Part shown: positions 17,770-24,150 of the stretch, in pieces | Layout of the letters: each line of letters opens with the position of its first letter | How positions within the stretch are numbered: position 1 is the first letter of the stretch | Assembly: GCA_021324915.1 (NCBI GenBank) | Contig: JAJPIC010000028.1 | Location: 1-64,000, forward strand | DNA: 64,000 bases | Reading direction: 5' to 3' | Source of the DNA: Beijerinckiaceae bacterium | Lineage (GTDB): Bacteria; Pseudomonadota; Alphaproteobacteria; Rhizobiales; Beijerinckiaceae | The notes under the pieces: generated by a model | Seen by the model: only the letters and a program-made list of their open reading frames with translations | Database searches by the model: none | What the model was told of the DNA's origin: nothing | Translations under genes and position numbers: made by a program

Positions 17770-18288
17770 TCAATCTTTGCTCTCCGTCATTCTGCGCGCG
17801 AACATGAAACCCGCGGCAAGCGCGAAGGCAACGAGGGCGAGGGGCCCGACTTGTTTCGTCAGCCCGGCGCCGAGCCTCAGTGCGGCTTCTTCCGGCCGCA
17901 TGTCCGCTTCGTGCAGCACTGCGATGAGGGGCGCCAGGGTATCGTCGATCTTTTCGGCGCGTTTTGCGCGCGCTGCCGCGGCTTCCTGCGTTGCCGCATC
18001 TTCTTTCCGCGGCTTTGGCTTCGACGCTTTCTTGGGCGCTTTCAAGCGGAAAGCGACCAGGCACATGAGAGCGATGAAGATCTCGAGCCCGGCGACGGCG
18101 AGCGCCGCAATCGCCGGGCGCGTGATCTCGGCCACCCAAAGATAGAGCGCGACGGACAAAAAGGCGAAGGCGGCGAGAACGAAGATCAGCGCGACGATCA
18201 GCAGAACCATGCTGGTCAGCAGACGTCTGCTCGCCGCCTCGAGGAGCGCGGTCCATTCACGCAAGGGGCGGGTGAGCAACCCCATCAT
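17770..18288 (-). CDS. Phage-holin-like membrane protein (YqjE-like, holin_3_6 family)
   Basis: 172 residues. LREWTALLEAASRRLLTS leads into two adjacent membrane segments (MVLLIVALIFVLAAFAFLSVALYLW and PAIAALAVAGLEIFIALMCLVAF). A charged Lys/Ala/Glu region and a C-terminal hydrophobic segment (GPLALVAFALAAGFMFA) follow. The holin name is historical; no phage genes are near. It overlaps the DUF883 gene by four bases (ATGA), matching the E. coli yqjD-yqjE pair of stress-induced membrane proteins. Transcription probably comes from the EcfG promoter at 18781-18805. Confidence 0.75.
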   Translation of the reverse strand: MMGLLTRPLREWTALLEAASRRLLTSMVLLIVALIFVLAAFAFLSVALYLWVAEITRPAIAALAVAGLEIFIALMCLVAFRLKAPKKASKPKPRKEDAATQEAAAARAKRAEKIDDTLAPLIAVLHEADMRPEEAALRLGAGLTKQVGPLALVAFALAAGFMFARRMTESKD

Positions 18289-18608
18289 TTGTGCGGACGG
18301 ACCAGAATCCCAATCAAAAAGCCTGCAATGGCGCCGGCGAGAACGGCGGCAAAGGGGCTGCGCTCGATCGTGTTTTCGAGATCTGCCGTGAGTGCGGTCA
18401 GACGGTCTTTCGCGTCCGCTGTCTGCGCGGCAAATTTCTGCCGTGCTTCATCGGCGGCGCCGAGCACTTGCGTCTTCGCGGAACTCGCCTGGTTCTGCAC
18501 GAGCTCGAGCACCGAGGCCGAAAGCTTGGAAATATCCTCACGCAGATTGGCGAGATCGGCGGCGAGGTCGTGCCGGGCCTGATCCTTGATGGTGTCGAAA
18601 TCTGACAT
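18285..18608 (-). CDS. DUF883 / ElaB-YqjD-like membrane-anchored protein
   Basis: 107 residues. A long amphipathic helix (DTIKDQARHDLAADLANLREDISKL onward, about 5-80) precedes a single C-terminal membrane anchor (FAAVLAGAIAGFLIGILV) ending in RPHK, the family layout. In E. coli, YqjD and ElaB are stationary-phase inner-membrane proteins that associate with ribosomes. It is the first gene of a two-gene operon with the holin-like gene. A perfect EcfG promoter lies about 170 bases upstream. Confidence 0.8.
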   Translation of the reverse strand: MSDFDTIKDQARHDLAADLANLREDISKLSASVLELVQNQASSAKTQVLGAADEARQKFAAQTADAKDRLTALTADLENTIERSPFAAVLAGAIAGFLIGILVRPHK

Positions 18609-18780
18609 GTCCGTCTCCCTTCCCTAGAGGCGCAAGCCCACTTTGGCGCCAACTCCGGGTGTCGGGCAGCTGCCACCGTGCCGCATCCATAAAAATTAGC
18701 CCTAATCATCCGCGCCGGGCGGATCGCGCGATTGGCGGCAGATTCACAGAGAGGTTGCGCCGGTATTTTGTCCGAAATCC

Positions 18781-18805
18781 AACGGCCAAGGCCGCAAACC
18801 GTTCC
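18781..18805 (-). promoter_or_regulatory. EcfG promoter of the DUF883-holin operon
   Basis: On the minus strand GGAAC (18805-18801), 16 bases, CGTT (18784-18781): exact consensus. The predicted start near 18774 gives a leader of about 165 bases. It is divergent from the KGG-gene promoter, with 13 bases between the two -35 elements. Confidence 0.8.
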
Positions 18806-18818
18806 ATGCTGCCGCGGC

Positions 18819-18843
18819 GGAACCTTCATCGCCGCGGTGCGTT
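18819..18843 (+). promoter_or_regulatory. EcfG promoter of the KGG-repeat gene
   Basis: GGAAC (18819-18823), 16 bases, CGTT (18840-18843): exact consensus. A start near 18850 leaves about 39 bases, including AGAGGAAG, before the ATG at 18889. Confidence 0.85.
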
Positions 18844-18888
18844 TGGTGAACACAGTCTCAAAGCGGGCCACAATCAGAGGAAGCACGC

Positions 18889-19170
18889 ATGACCGAGTCG
18901 ATCTCGCTGAACCGGACATCAACCCGTGGGTTTGCGTCAATGGACCCCGAGAAACAGAGAGCGATCGCCCGCAAAGGCGGTGAGAGCGTGCCGCACGAAA
19001 AGCGGAGTTTCTCGCAAAATCCGACTCTTGCGGCTCAGGCCGGGCGCAAGGGCGGGCAGAGCGTCAGCCCGAGCAAACGCAGTTTCTCGCAAAACCACCA
19101 GTTGGCTTCCGAGGCCGGCCGCAAAGGCGGCCACGCATCGCACGGCGGCCCGAAGGCAGTTAAACTTTAA
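18889..19170 (+). CDS. KGG-repeat (con-10 family) general stress protein
   Basis: 93 residues, hydrophilic, with three KGG repeats: RAIARKGGESV, AAQAGRKGGQSV and ASEAGRKGGHAS. They are separated by near-identical KRSFSQN segments, indicating internal duplication. Con-10/KGG proteins (such as GsiB and YciG relatives) are small, probably disordered, stress-induced proteins. The start has a good ribosome site, AGAGGAAG. A perfect EcfG promoter directly upstream makes it a likely direct member of the GSR regulon. Confidence 0.85.
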   Translation: MTESISLNRTSTRGFASMDPEKQRAIARKGGESVPHEKRSFSQNPTLAAQAGRKGGQSVSPSKRSFSQNHQLASEAGRKGGHASHGGPKAVKL

Positions 19171-19202
19171 GATCGCCGCTGGCCTCTCGAGCGGCCGCGC
19201 AG

Positions 19203-19225
19203 GGGCGCGAGAATGTCTCGCGCCC
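19203..19225 (+). terminator. Hairpin after the KGG-repeat gene
   Basis: GGGCGCGAGA and TCTCGCGCCC form a perfect 10-bp stem with a three-base loop, 33 bases after the stop codon. Only a weak T-rich tail follows (GCATTGTTG). Confidence 0.6.
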
Positions 19226-19367
19226 GCATTGTTGCGCCGAGCGTAAGCTTGGCCGTTCTTCGCCTCGCCGAACCTTCCCGACCGGACTTTCCCGATGAGC
19301 AGGCTTGCCCGCGGCGGTGCCATGTTATAGTGGCGCAGGCTTAAGCTCGTGAACGGGAAACCTATAC

Positions 19368-19604
19368 GTGCCGGAACGCAAGAAGATCAATTTTCTGCAC
19401 CTGTCGACCATAGTCGCAGTTTGCATTCTCGTGGGCACGGAAATGGTCGGCGCCTCTTGGGCCGCCGGTTGGGCGCTTGGCGGTCTGTTGCAATTGAGCC
19501 CGACGATCGCGCATGTCTTCGAGGGTTTCTTTGCGCTCTGCGGCTTCGTCCTGCTCTTCTATTTCATGCGGGTCGCGATCAAGAACGAACCGATCCGCGA
19601 ATGA
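19368..19604 (+). CDS. Small two-helix membrane protein
   Basis: 78 residues from a GTG. Two membrane segments are clear: LSTIVAVCILVGTEMVGASWAAGWALGGLL and IAHVFEGFFALCGFVLLFYFMRVA. They are bracketed by a basic N-terminus (PERKKINFLH) and a charged tail (KNEPIRE). I recognise similar unnamed small proteins in Hyphomicrobiales but no function. It lies 38 bases upstream of the glucan synthesis gene and may be co-transcribed with it. Confidence 0.65.
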   Translation: MPERKKINFLHLSTIVAVCILVGTEMVGASWAAGWALGGLLQLSPTIAHVFEGFFALCGFVLLFYFMRVAIKNEPIRE

Positions 19605-19642
19605 GCCGGACCTGATCGCGCAAGCCCTGCGACCATCGTGAG

Positions 19643-21244
19643 ATGATTCCTTCCGATCGACGGACTTTCCTCAAAGCCGCTGCGGCTGGCGCTGCGCTCG
19701 GCCTTCTCGATGCCAAGCCGGCTCGAGCGCAGCTCAAATTCGGTTCCCCGCGTCCCTTTTCTTTCGACCTCTTGAAGGAGAAGGCGCGGCAGATGGCTAA
19801 GGAGCCCTATGCCGAACCGGTCCGGCCGGCACCCGAGATCGTCCAGAAAATCGATTACGAGGCCTGGGGCAAGATCAGGTTCGATGCCGATCAGGCGCTA
19901 TTCGCCAAGGGTCCGGGGCAGTTTCCGGTCAGCTTTTTTCACCTCGGCATGTTCTTTCCCAAAGCGGTCGAGATGTATGCGGTCGAAGGGGGGCAGGCGC
20001 GCGAGATTGTTTACGACCCGGCCTATTTCGCCATGCCGGCCGATTCGCCCGCGCGAGAATTGCCGAAGGGCGCCGGATTTGCCGGCCTGCGCGTGCAAGA
20101 GGCGCGCGCCGGCGCCCTCGACTGGCGCCAGAACGATTGGGTCGCATTTCTCGGATCCGATTATTTCCGCGCCATCGGCGAATTGCACCAATATGGACTT
20201 TCCTGCCGCGCGGTGGCGCTCGATGTCGCGGTCGCCGGCAAAGCGGAAGAATTTCCCGACTTCACCCAGTTCTATATCGACGAATCAGGACCCGAGAACG
20301 GCCTCACGCTTTACGCGCTCCTCGAAGGCCCCTCGATTGTCGGGGCCTGCAAATATGCCATGACGCGCGACAAGGGCGTCATCATGGATGTCGAGCAGAT
20401 CTTGTGCCTGCGGCGCGACATCACGCGTTTCGGCATCGCGCCTTTGACGTCCATGTATTGGTTTTCCGAGACTGTTAAACCGACCGCGGTGGACTGGCGT
20501 CCGGAAGTGCATGATTCCGATGGTCTCGCGCTTTGGACGGGAAAAGGCGAGCGGATCTGGCGCCCGCTCAATAATCCGCCGCGCGTCACCGCCTCGGCCT
20601 TTCTCGACGAGGAGCCGCGCGGCTTTGGACTGATGCAGCGCGATCGCAATTTCGATCATTATCTCGACGGCGTCTTTTATGATCGCCGCCCCAGCCTCTG
20701 GGTCGAGCCAAAAGGGAAATGGGGCAGAGGCGCAATTCAGCTCGTCGAAATCCCGACCGACGACGAGATCCACGACAATATCGTCGCCATGTGGGTCGCC
20801 GAGGAGCCGGCGAAAGCGGGCGCTGAGATTGCGTCCGGTTATCGCCTTTACTGGCTCGCGGACGGGCCCTTCCCCGGGCCGCTTGCGCGCTGCGTCGCAA
20901 CTCGCCTCGGCAACGGCGGCCAGCCCGGGAAACCCCGCCCGAAAGGCGTGCGCAAATTCATGGTCGAATTCCTCGGTGGCCCGCTCGCCGAATTGCCCTT
21001 CGGCGTGAAGCCCGAGCCCGTGCTCTGGGCCTCGCGCGGCACCTTTTCCTACGTCTTTACCGAAGCAGTGCCGGATAATGTTCCGGGCCATTGGCGGGCA
21101 CAATTCGATCTGACGGTCACGGGCGCGGATCCGGTCGAAATGCGGCTCTTCCTGCGGGCGGGCGACAAGATCCTGAGCGAGACCTGGGTCTTTCAATATC
21201 ACCCCTGGTCGGAGTGCGAGGCCTCCTGCTATCCGAAAATCTGA
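19643..21244 (+). CDS. Periplasmic glucan biosynthesis protein, OpgG/OpgD (MdoG) family, Tat-exported
   Basis: 533 residues. The N-terminus carries a twin-arginine signal (DRRTFLKAAAAGAALGLL, cleavage after about ARA-30). The MdoG beta-sandwich follows, with FDLLKEKARQMA, YEAWGKIRFDADQALF, FHLGMFFPKAVEMY, the mid-protein WRPEVHDSDGLALWTGKGER and a C-terminal immunoglobulin-like part ending HPWSECEASCYPKI. The Tat signal favours OpgD over the Sec-exported OpgG. It acts in the periplasm on osmoregulated glucan backbones. opgH is not in the window; an NdvA-like exporter at 32312-34105 may serve the same class of polymer. Confidence 0.88.
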   Translation: MIPSDRRTFLKAAAAGAALGLLDAKPARAQLKFGSPRPFSFDLLKEKARQMAKEPYAEPVRPAPEIVQKIDYEAWGKIRFDADQALFAKGPGQFPVSFFHLGMFFPKAVEMYAVEGGQAREIVYDPAYFAMPADSPARELPKGAGFAGLRVQEARAGALDWRQNDWVAFLGSDYFRAIGELHQYGLSCRAVALDVAVAGKAEEFPDFTQFYIDESGPENGLTLYALLEGPSIVGACKYAMTRDKGVIMDVEQILCLRRDITRFGIAPLTSMYWFSETVKPTAVDWRPEVHDSDGLALWTGKGERIWRPLNNPPRVTASAFLDEEPRGFGLMQRDRNFDHYLDGVFYDRRPSLWVEPKGKWGRGAIQLVEIPTDDEIHDNIVAMWVAEEPAKAGAEIASGYRLYWLADGPFPGPLARCVATRLGNGGQPGKPRPKGVRKFMVEFLGGPLAELPFGVKPEPVLWASRGTFSYVFTEAVPDNVPGHWRAQFDLTVTGADPVEMRLFLRAGDKILSETWVFQYHPWSECEASCYPKI

Positions 21245-21323
21245 GCCGAGAGCGGGATACGAAGAACGGATTCGCAAACGCGCTCAATTCGACGTGTGCG
21301 GCGGAACTTTTTCGGATCTGTCC

Positions 21324-21339
21324 TAGTAGCCAGCTACTA
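21324..21339. promoter_or_regulatory. Perfect dyad upstream of the LuxR-gene promoter
   Basis: TAGTAGC-CA-GCTACTA, a perfect 7-bp inverted repeat, ends 16 bases before the EcfG -35 at 21355. The same CTAGTAG/CTACTAG core recurs twice before kaiB. Most simply it is the operator of the LuxR protein encoded next door; this is inference. Confidence 0.5.
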
Positions 21340-21354
21340 AGGTCCTGGTGAACA

Positions 21355-21379
21355 GGAACTAAACGCCGACGCCGGCGTT
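21355..21379 (+). promoter_or_regulatory. EcfG promoter of the kai-linked luxR gene
   Basis: GGAAC (21355-21359), 16 bases, CGTT (21376-21379): exact consensus. A start near 21386 lies 42 bases before the ATG at 21428, supporting that start over an in-frame one at 21380. Confidence 0.8.
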
Positions 21380-21427
21380 TTGCCTGCAGCCTATACGTGG
21401 CCTTTCCCAAGCAGGGGACGGATAGCC

Positions 21428-22069
21428 ATGGACCAGATCACCAATGACGAAAAATGGCGGCGAGTCGCTTCTGCCTTGGCGCGCGGACTGTTGGTCGTCG
21501 ACTCGCGCGACGAGATCGTCTGGATGGACGAAAAGACCCGCCGCAGCATCAATGGCGGCCTGCCGGAATTCTCGCTCCCATCGACTGAAAACGAGCCGGG
21601 CATTCCTTGCTTCGTCTCGACGATGGACATCGTGCTTGAGGGCGAGCGCCGGACCGTTTGCGTACTGCGCGAGAGCGGCGATCCAAAGGAAGTCGGGCAC
21701 GACCTCGTTGCTGCCGTTGAGGCGATCATGTCCGATACGTCTTGGCTTACCCGCACGATGATCGAGAAGCTCAAGGCCTGGAGGCAGGCGAAGCAAGCCT
21801 CTGCTCGCTCGTCCGACCTCGACCTCCTCACCGAGCGCGAGCGCGAAATCCTTGCGCTCATTTGCGAAGGCCGAAGTGACGCCGAGATGGGCCGGACGCT
21901 CAAGCTTTCCCAGAACACCGTGCGCAATCACGTCGCCTCTCTTTATCGCAAGATCGGCGTCAACCGGCGCAGCGCCGCGATCATCTGGGCGCGGGAGCGC
22001 GCGATTACGAGCCACGAGTTCCAGGCGCCGAGAGGGCGCAGACGCGTGAACCACGAGAGCGATCGGTGA
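21428..22069 (+). CDS. LuxR-family transcriptional regulator with PAS-like N-terminus
   Basis: 213 residues. The N-terminal half (about 1-120) resembles a degenerate PAS domain (ARGLLVVDSRDEIVWMDEKTRRSING) without receiver residues. The C-terminal GerE/LuxR HTH is at about 142-200 (LTEREREILALICEGRSDAEMGRTLKL, SQNTVRNHVASLYRKIGVNRRSAAI). It is not a response regulator or an obvious acyl-HSL receptor. It precedes kaiB on the same strand, with CTAGTAG palindromes on both sides of its gene, and its promoter has the EcfG signature. I infer it controls kaiBC and itself in response to stress and an unknown ligand. Confidence 0.85.
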   Translation: MDQITNDEKWRRVASALARGLLVVDSRDEIVWMDEKTRRSINGGLPEFSLPSTENEPGIPCFVSTMDIVLEGERRTVCVLRESGDPKEVGHDLVAAVEAIMSDTSWLTRTMIEKLKAWRQAKQASARSSDLDLLTEREREILALICEGRSDAEMGRTLKLSQNTVRNHVASLYRKIGVNRRSAAIIWARERAITSHEFQAPRGRRRVNHESDR

Positions 22070-22072
22070 GCG

Positions 22073-22118
22073 CCTACTAGTAGGATTGGTAGCGAATGTC
22101 CAACTAGTAGGGATGGTA
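22073..22118. promoter_or_regulatory. Tandem CTAGTAG palindromes upstream of kaiB
   Basis: Two direct copies of a 19-base unit at 22073-22091 and 22100-22118, identical at 16 of 19 positions. The first begins with the perfect palindrome CCTACTAGTAGG; the second with CCAACTAGTAGG. Centre-to-centre spacing is 27 bases. They start just after the luxR stop. Such repeated dyads before an operon are typical activator or repressor sites. Confidence 0.55.
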
Positions 22119-22305
22119 TTTATCGCTCTCTTGCGCGACGCGGTCGGGTGATGTCTTTTGAGCGCATTCGCGTATCACCAGATTGACGTCGCTGCTGCTT
22201 ACGAATCCGGCGAGACGGGTTGCTTTCCGTCTCGCCTCTTCCGGGAAAGTCGCGATACTCGACCATCGAGGTGATCACTGCGTGCTTTAGGAAGGCGACG
22301 CGCGC

Positions 22306-22620
22306 GTGAGCGGCTTCTTGTTGCGGCTCTACATTGCCGGAAGATCGGCGATCTCTCAGCGAGCCGAGCAAAACCTCTTTCAACTCCAGCGTCTGATCGA
22401 GCCCGACTGCAAGGTCGAGATCATCGACGTCGTCACGCGGCCCGAACTCGCCGAGCAAGCCGGCATTCTGGCGACGCCGACACTCTCTTACGAACATCCC
22501 GAACGTCCTCGCCGCGTCATCGGCGATCTGAGCGACACCAAACGGGTTCTCGAATTTCTGGGGTTCAGAGCGCAGGAGAAGGATGGTCGCGCAATCGAGC
22601 CGAAGGAGAAGAATGCATGA
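22306..22620 (+). CDS. kaiB: Circadian clock protein KaiB
   Basis: 104 residues with the thioredoxin-like KaiB fold. It starts FLLRLYIAGRSAISQRAEQNLFQL, continues VEIIDVVTRPELAEQAGILATPTLS and ends in IGDLSDTKRVLEFLGF. These match KaiB, including the K/R-E-L-A-E and P-T-L positions. The GTG start follows AGGAAGG. The stop overlaps the kaiC ATG by four bases (ATGA), so KaiB and KaiC are co-translated. KaiA, needed in cyanobacteria for the self-sustained clock, is absent here as in other proteobacterial kaiBC clusters. Confidence 0.94.
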   Translation: MSGFLLRLYIAGRSAISQRAEQNLFQLQRLIEPDCKVEIIDVVTRPELAEQAGILATPTLSYEHPERPRRVIGDLSDTKRVLEFLGFRAQEKDGRAIEPKEKNA

Positions 22621-24131
22621 GCGCGCAGGACGCAGAGGTCGAGGTCCCTGACGTGCTGGAGCGCGTCAAGACCGGCGTTGCGGCTTTCGATGAATTGGTG
22701 ACCGGCGGTTTGCCGCGCGCGCGCACGACCGTCGTGGGCGGCACGCCGGGCAGCGGCAAGACCATTTTCGCCATCCAATTTCTCGCACATGGAATCAGCG
22801 AATGCTCGGAGAACGGCGTGCTGGTTACATTCGAGGAATCGCCGGCCGATATCGACTCCAACATGCGCGGTTTCGGTTGGGATTTGACGGCCTGGCGCAA
22901 GGCCGGGTGCCTTGCCGTCGTAGACGCCAGTCCACCGACAAAGGACGAACTCGTCATCGGCGATTTCGACCTGCTCGGGCTCTTGTCGCGCATCCAGCAT
23001 GCCGCGCGGTCGGTCAATGCCAAGCGCATCGTACTCGATTCGCTGACTCAGCTTTTCGATCATTTCATCGGCGATCCGAAAGTTCTGCGTCGCGAGCTCT
23101 TTCGCATCACCGATGCGCTCAAGAAGGCGGACCTCACCGTCCTCATGACCGCAGAACGCAATGCCGAATATGGCGAGATCACCCGTCACCGGCTCGAGGA
23201 GTTCATTGCCGACAATGTCGTGATCCTGCGAAACGTCCTGCAGCGCGAGAAGCGCCGGCGCACGATCGAGGTGCTCAAGATGCGCGGCAGCCATCACGCC
23301 GAGGGCGAGTCGCCTTTCACGATCCTCGGGCGCGACGAAGGCCCGGGCGCCCATGGCCTCGTTGCCGTGCCATTGTCCTCGCTGCGTCTCGAGCAGCAAT
23401 CGAGCACGGTACGGGTGACGAGCGGCAATCGCGCGATCGATGAAATGTGCGGGGGCGGATTCTTTCGTGACAGCGTCACGCTGGTCAGCGGCGCGACCGG
23501 GACGGGTAAGACGCTTCTCGTAACGAACTTTCTGGCAGGCGGCGTTGCCGCGGGAGAAAGGGCGATCCTCTTCGGATTTGAAGAGAGCCGCGGCCAGCTA
23601 TTTCGTAATGCGAGCGGTTGGGGAGTCGATTTCGCCGCCATGGAGGCAGAAGGAAAGCTCAAGGTCTTTTGTCTCTATCCGGAAGCCCAGGGCCTCGCCG
23701 ATCACCTCCTCGCAATCCAAAACCTCGTGGACGAGGTGCAGCCCAATCGAATCGCAATCGATTCCATTTCCGCCCTCGAACGCGTCGCGCCGGATGTGGG
23801 TTTTCGCGAGTTTCTGATCAGCCTCACCTCCTTCATCAAGAAGCGCGAAATAGCCGGGCTCTACACGGCGACCAGCAAGTCGCTGATCGGGGGCGAGTCG
23901 GCGAGCGAACAGCATATCTCGACGCTCACAGATTCGATCATCCTGCTGCGTTACATGCAGGAACAGGACGTAATGCATCGCGGCTTGATGGTGCTGAAGA
24001 TGCGGGGCAGCGAACATGCCAAGGAGATCCGGCGCTTCACGATCGATGGGAGCGGCATGCACCTCGGAGAGCCGTTCAAGGGCGCGCCCAATGTCTTCTC
24101 GAGCGGCGAGCCGGATTATTACCAGCGCTGA
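22617..24131 (+). CDS. kaiC: Circadian clock ATPase/autokinase KaiC
   Basis: 504 residues with two RecA-like halves. CI has Walker A GGTPGSGKT (41-49) and paired catalytic Glu 73/74 (FEESP). CII has Walker A SGATGTGKT (291-299) and Glu 322/323 (FEESRGQLFRNA). The CII phosphorylation pair is conserved as S435-T436 in HISTLTDSIILL. So both the slow ATPase and the autophosphorylation sites look intact. The C-terminal tail (GEPFKGAPNVFSSGEPDYYQR) differs from the cyanobacterial KaiA-binding tail, consistent with no KaiA. It is followed after 19 bases by a hybrid kinase that is probably a partner. Confidence 0.96.
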   Translation: MSAQDAEVEVPDVLERVKTGVAAFDELVTGGLPRARTTVVGGTPGSGKTIFAIQFLAHGISECSENGVLVTFEESPADIDSNMRGFGWDLTAWRKAGCLAVVDASPPTKDELVIGDFDLLGLLSRIQHAARSVNAKRIVLDSLTQLFDHFIGDPKVLRRELFRITDALKKADLTVLMTAERNAEYGEITRHRLEEFIADNVVILRNVLQREKRRRTIEVLKMRGSHHAEGESPFTILGRDEGPGAHGLVAVPLSSLRLEQQSSTVRVTSGNRAIDEMCGGGFFRDSVTLVSGATGTGKTLLVTNFLAGGVAAGERAILFGFEESRGQLFRNASGWGVDFAAMEAEGKLKVFCLYPEAQGLADHLLAIQNLVDEVQPNRIAIDSISALERVAPDVGFREFLISLTSFIKKREIAGLYTATSKSLIGGESASEQHISTLTDSIILLRYMQEQDVMHRGLMVLKMRGSEHAKEIRRFTIDGSGMHLGEPFKGAPNVFSSGEPDYYQR

Positions 24132-24150
24132 GCGCCGGGTAGCATCGGAA

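Noticed and set aside
17770-18288. Holin-family protein as sign of a prophage
   Set aside because: No lysis, structural or integrase genes are near. The pair with DUF883 matches chromosomal yqjD-yqjE stress genes.
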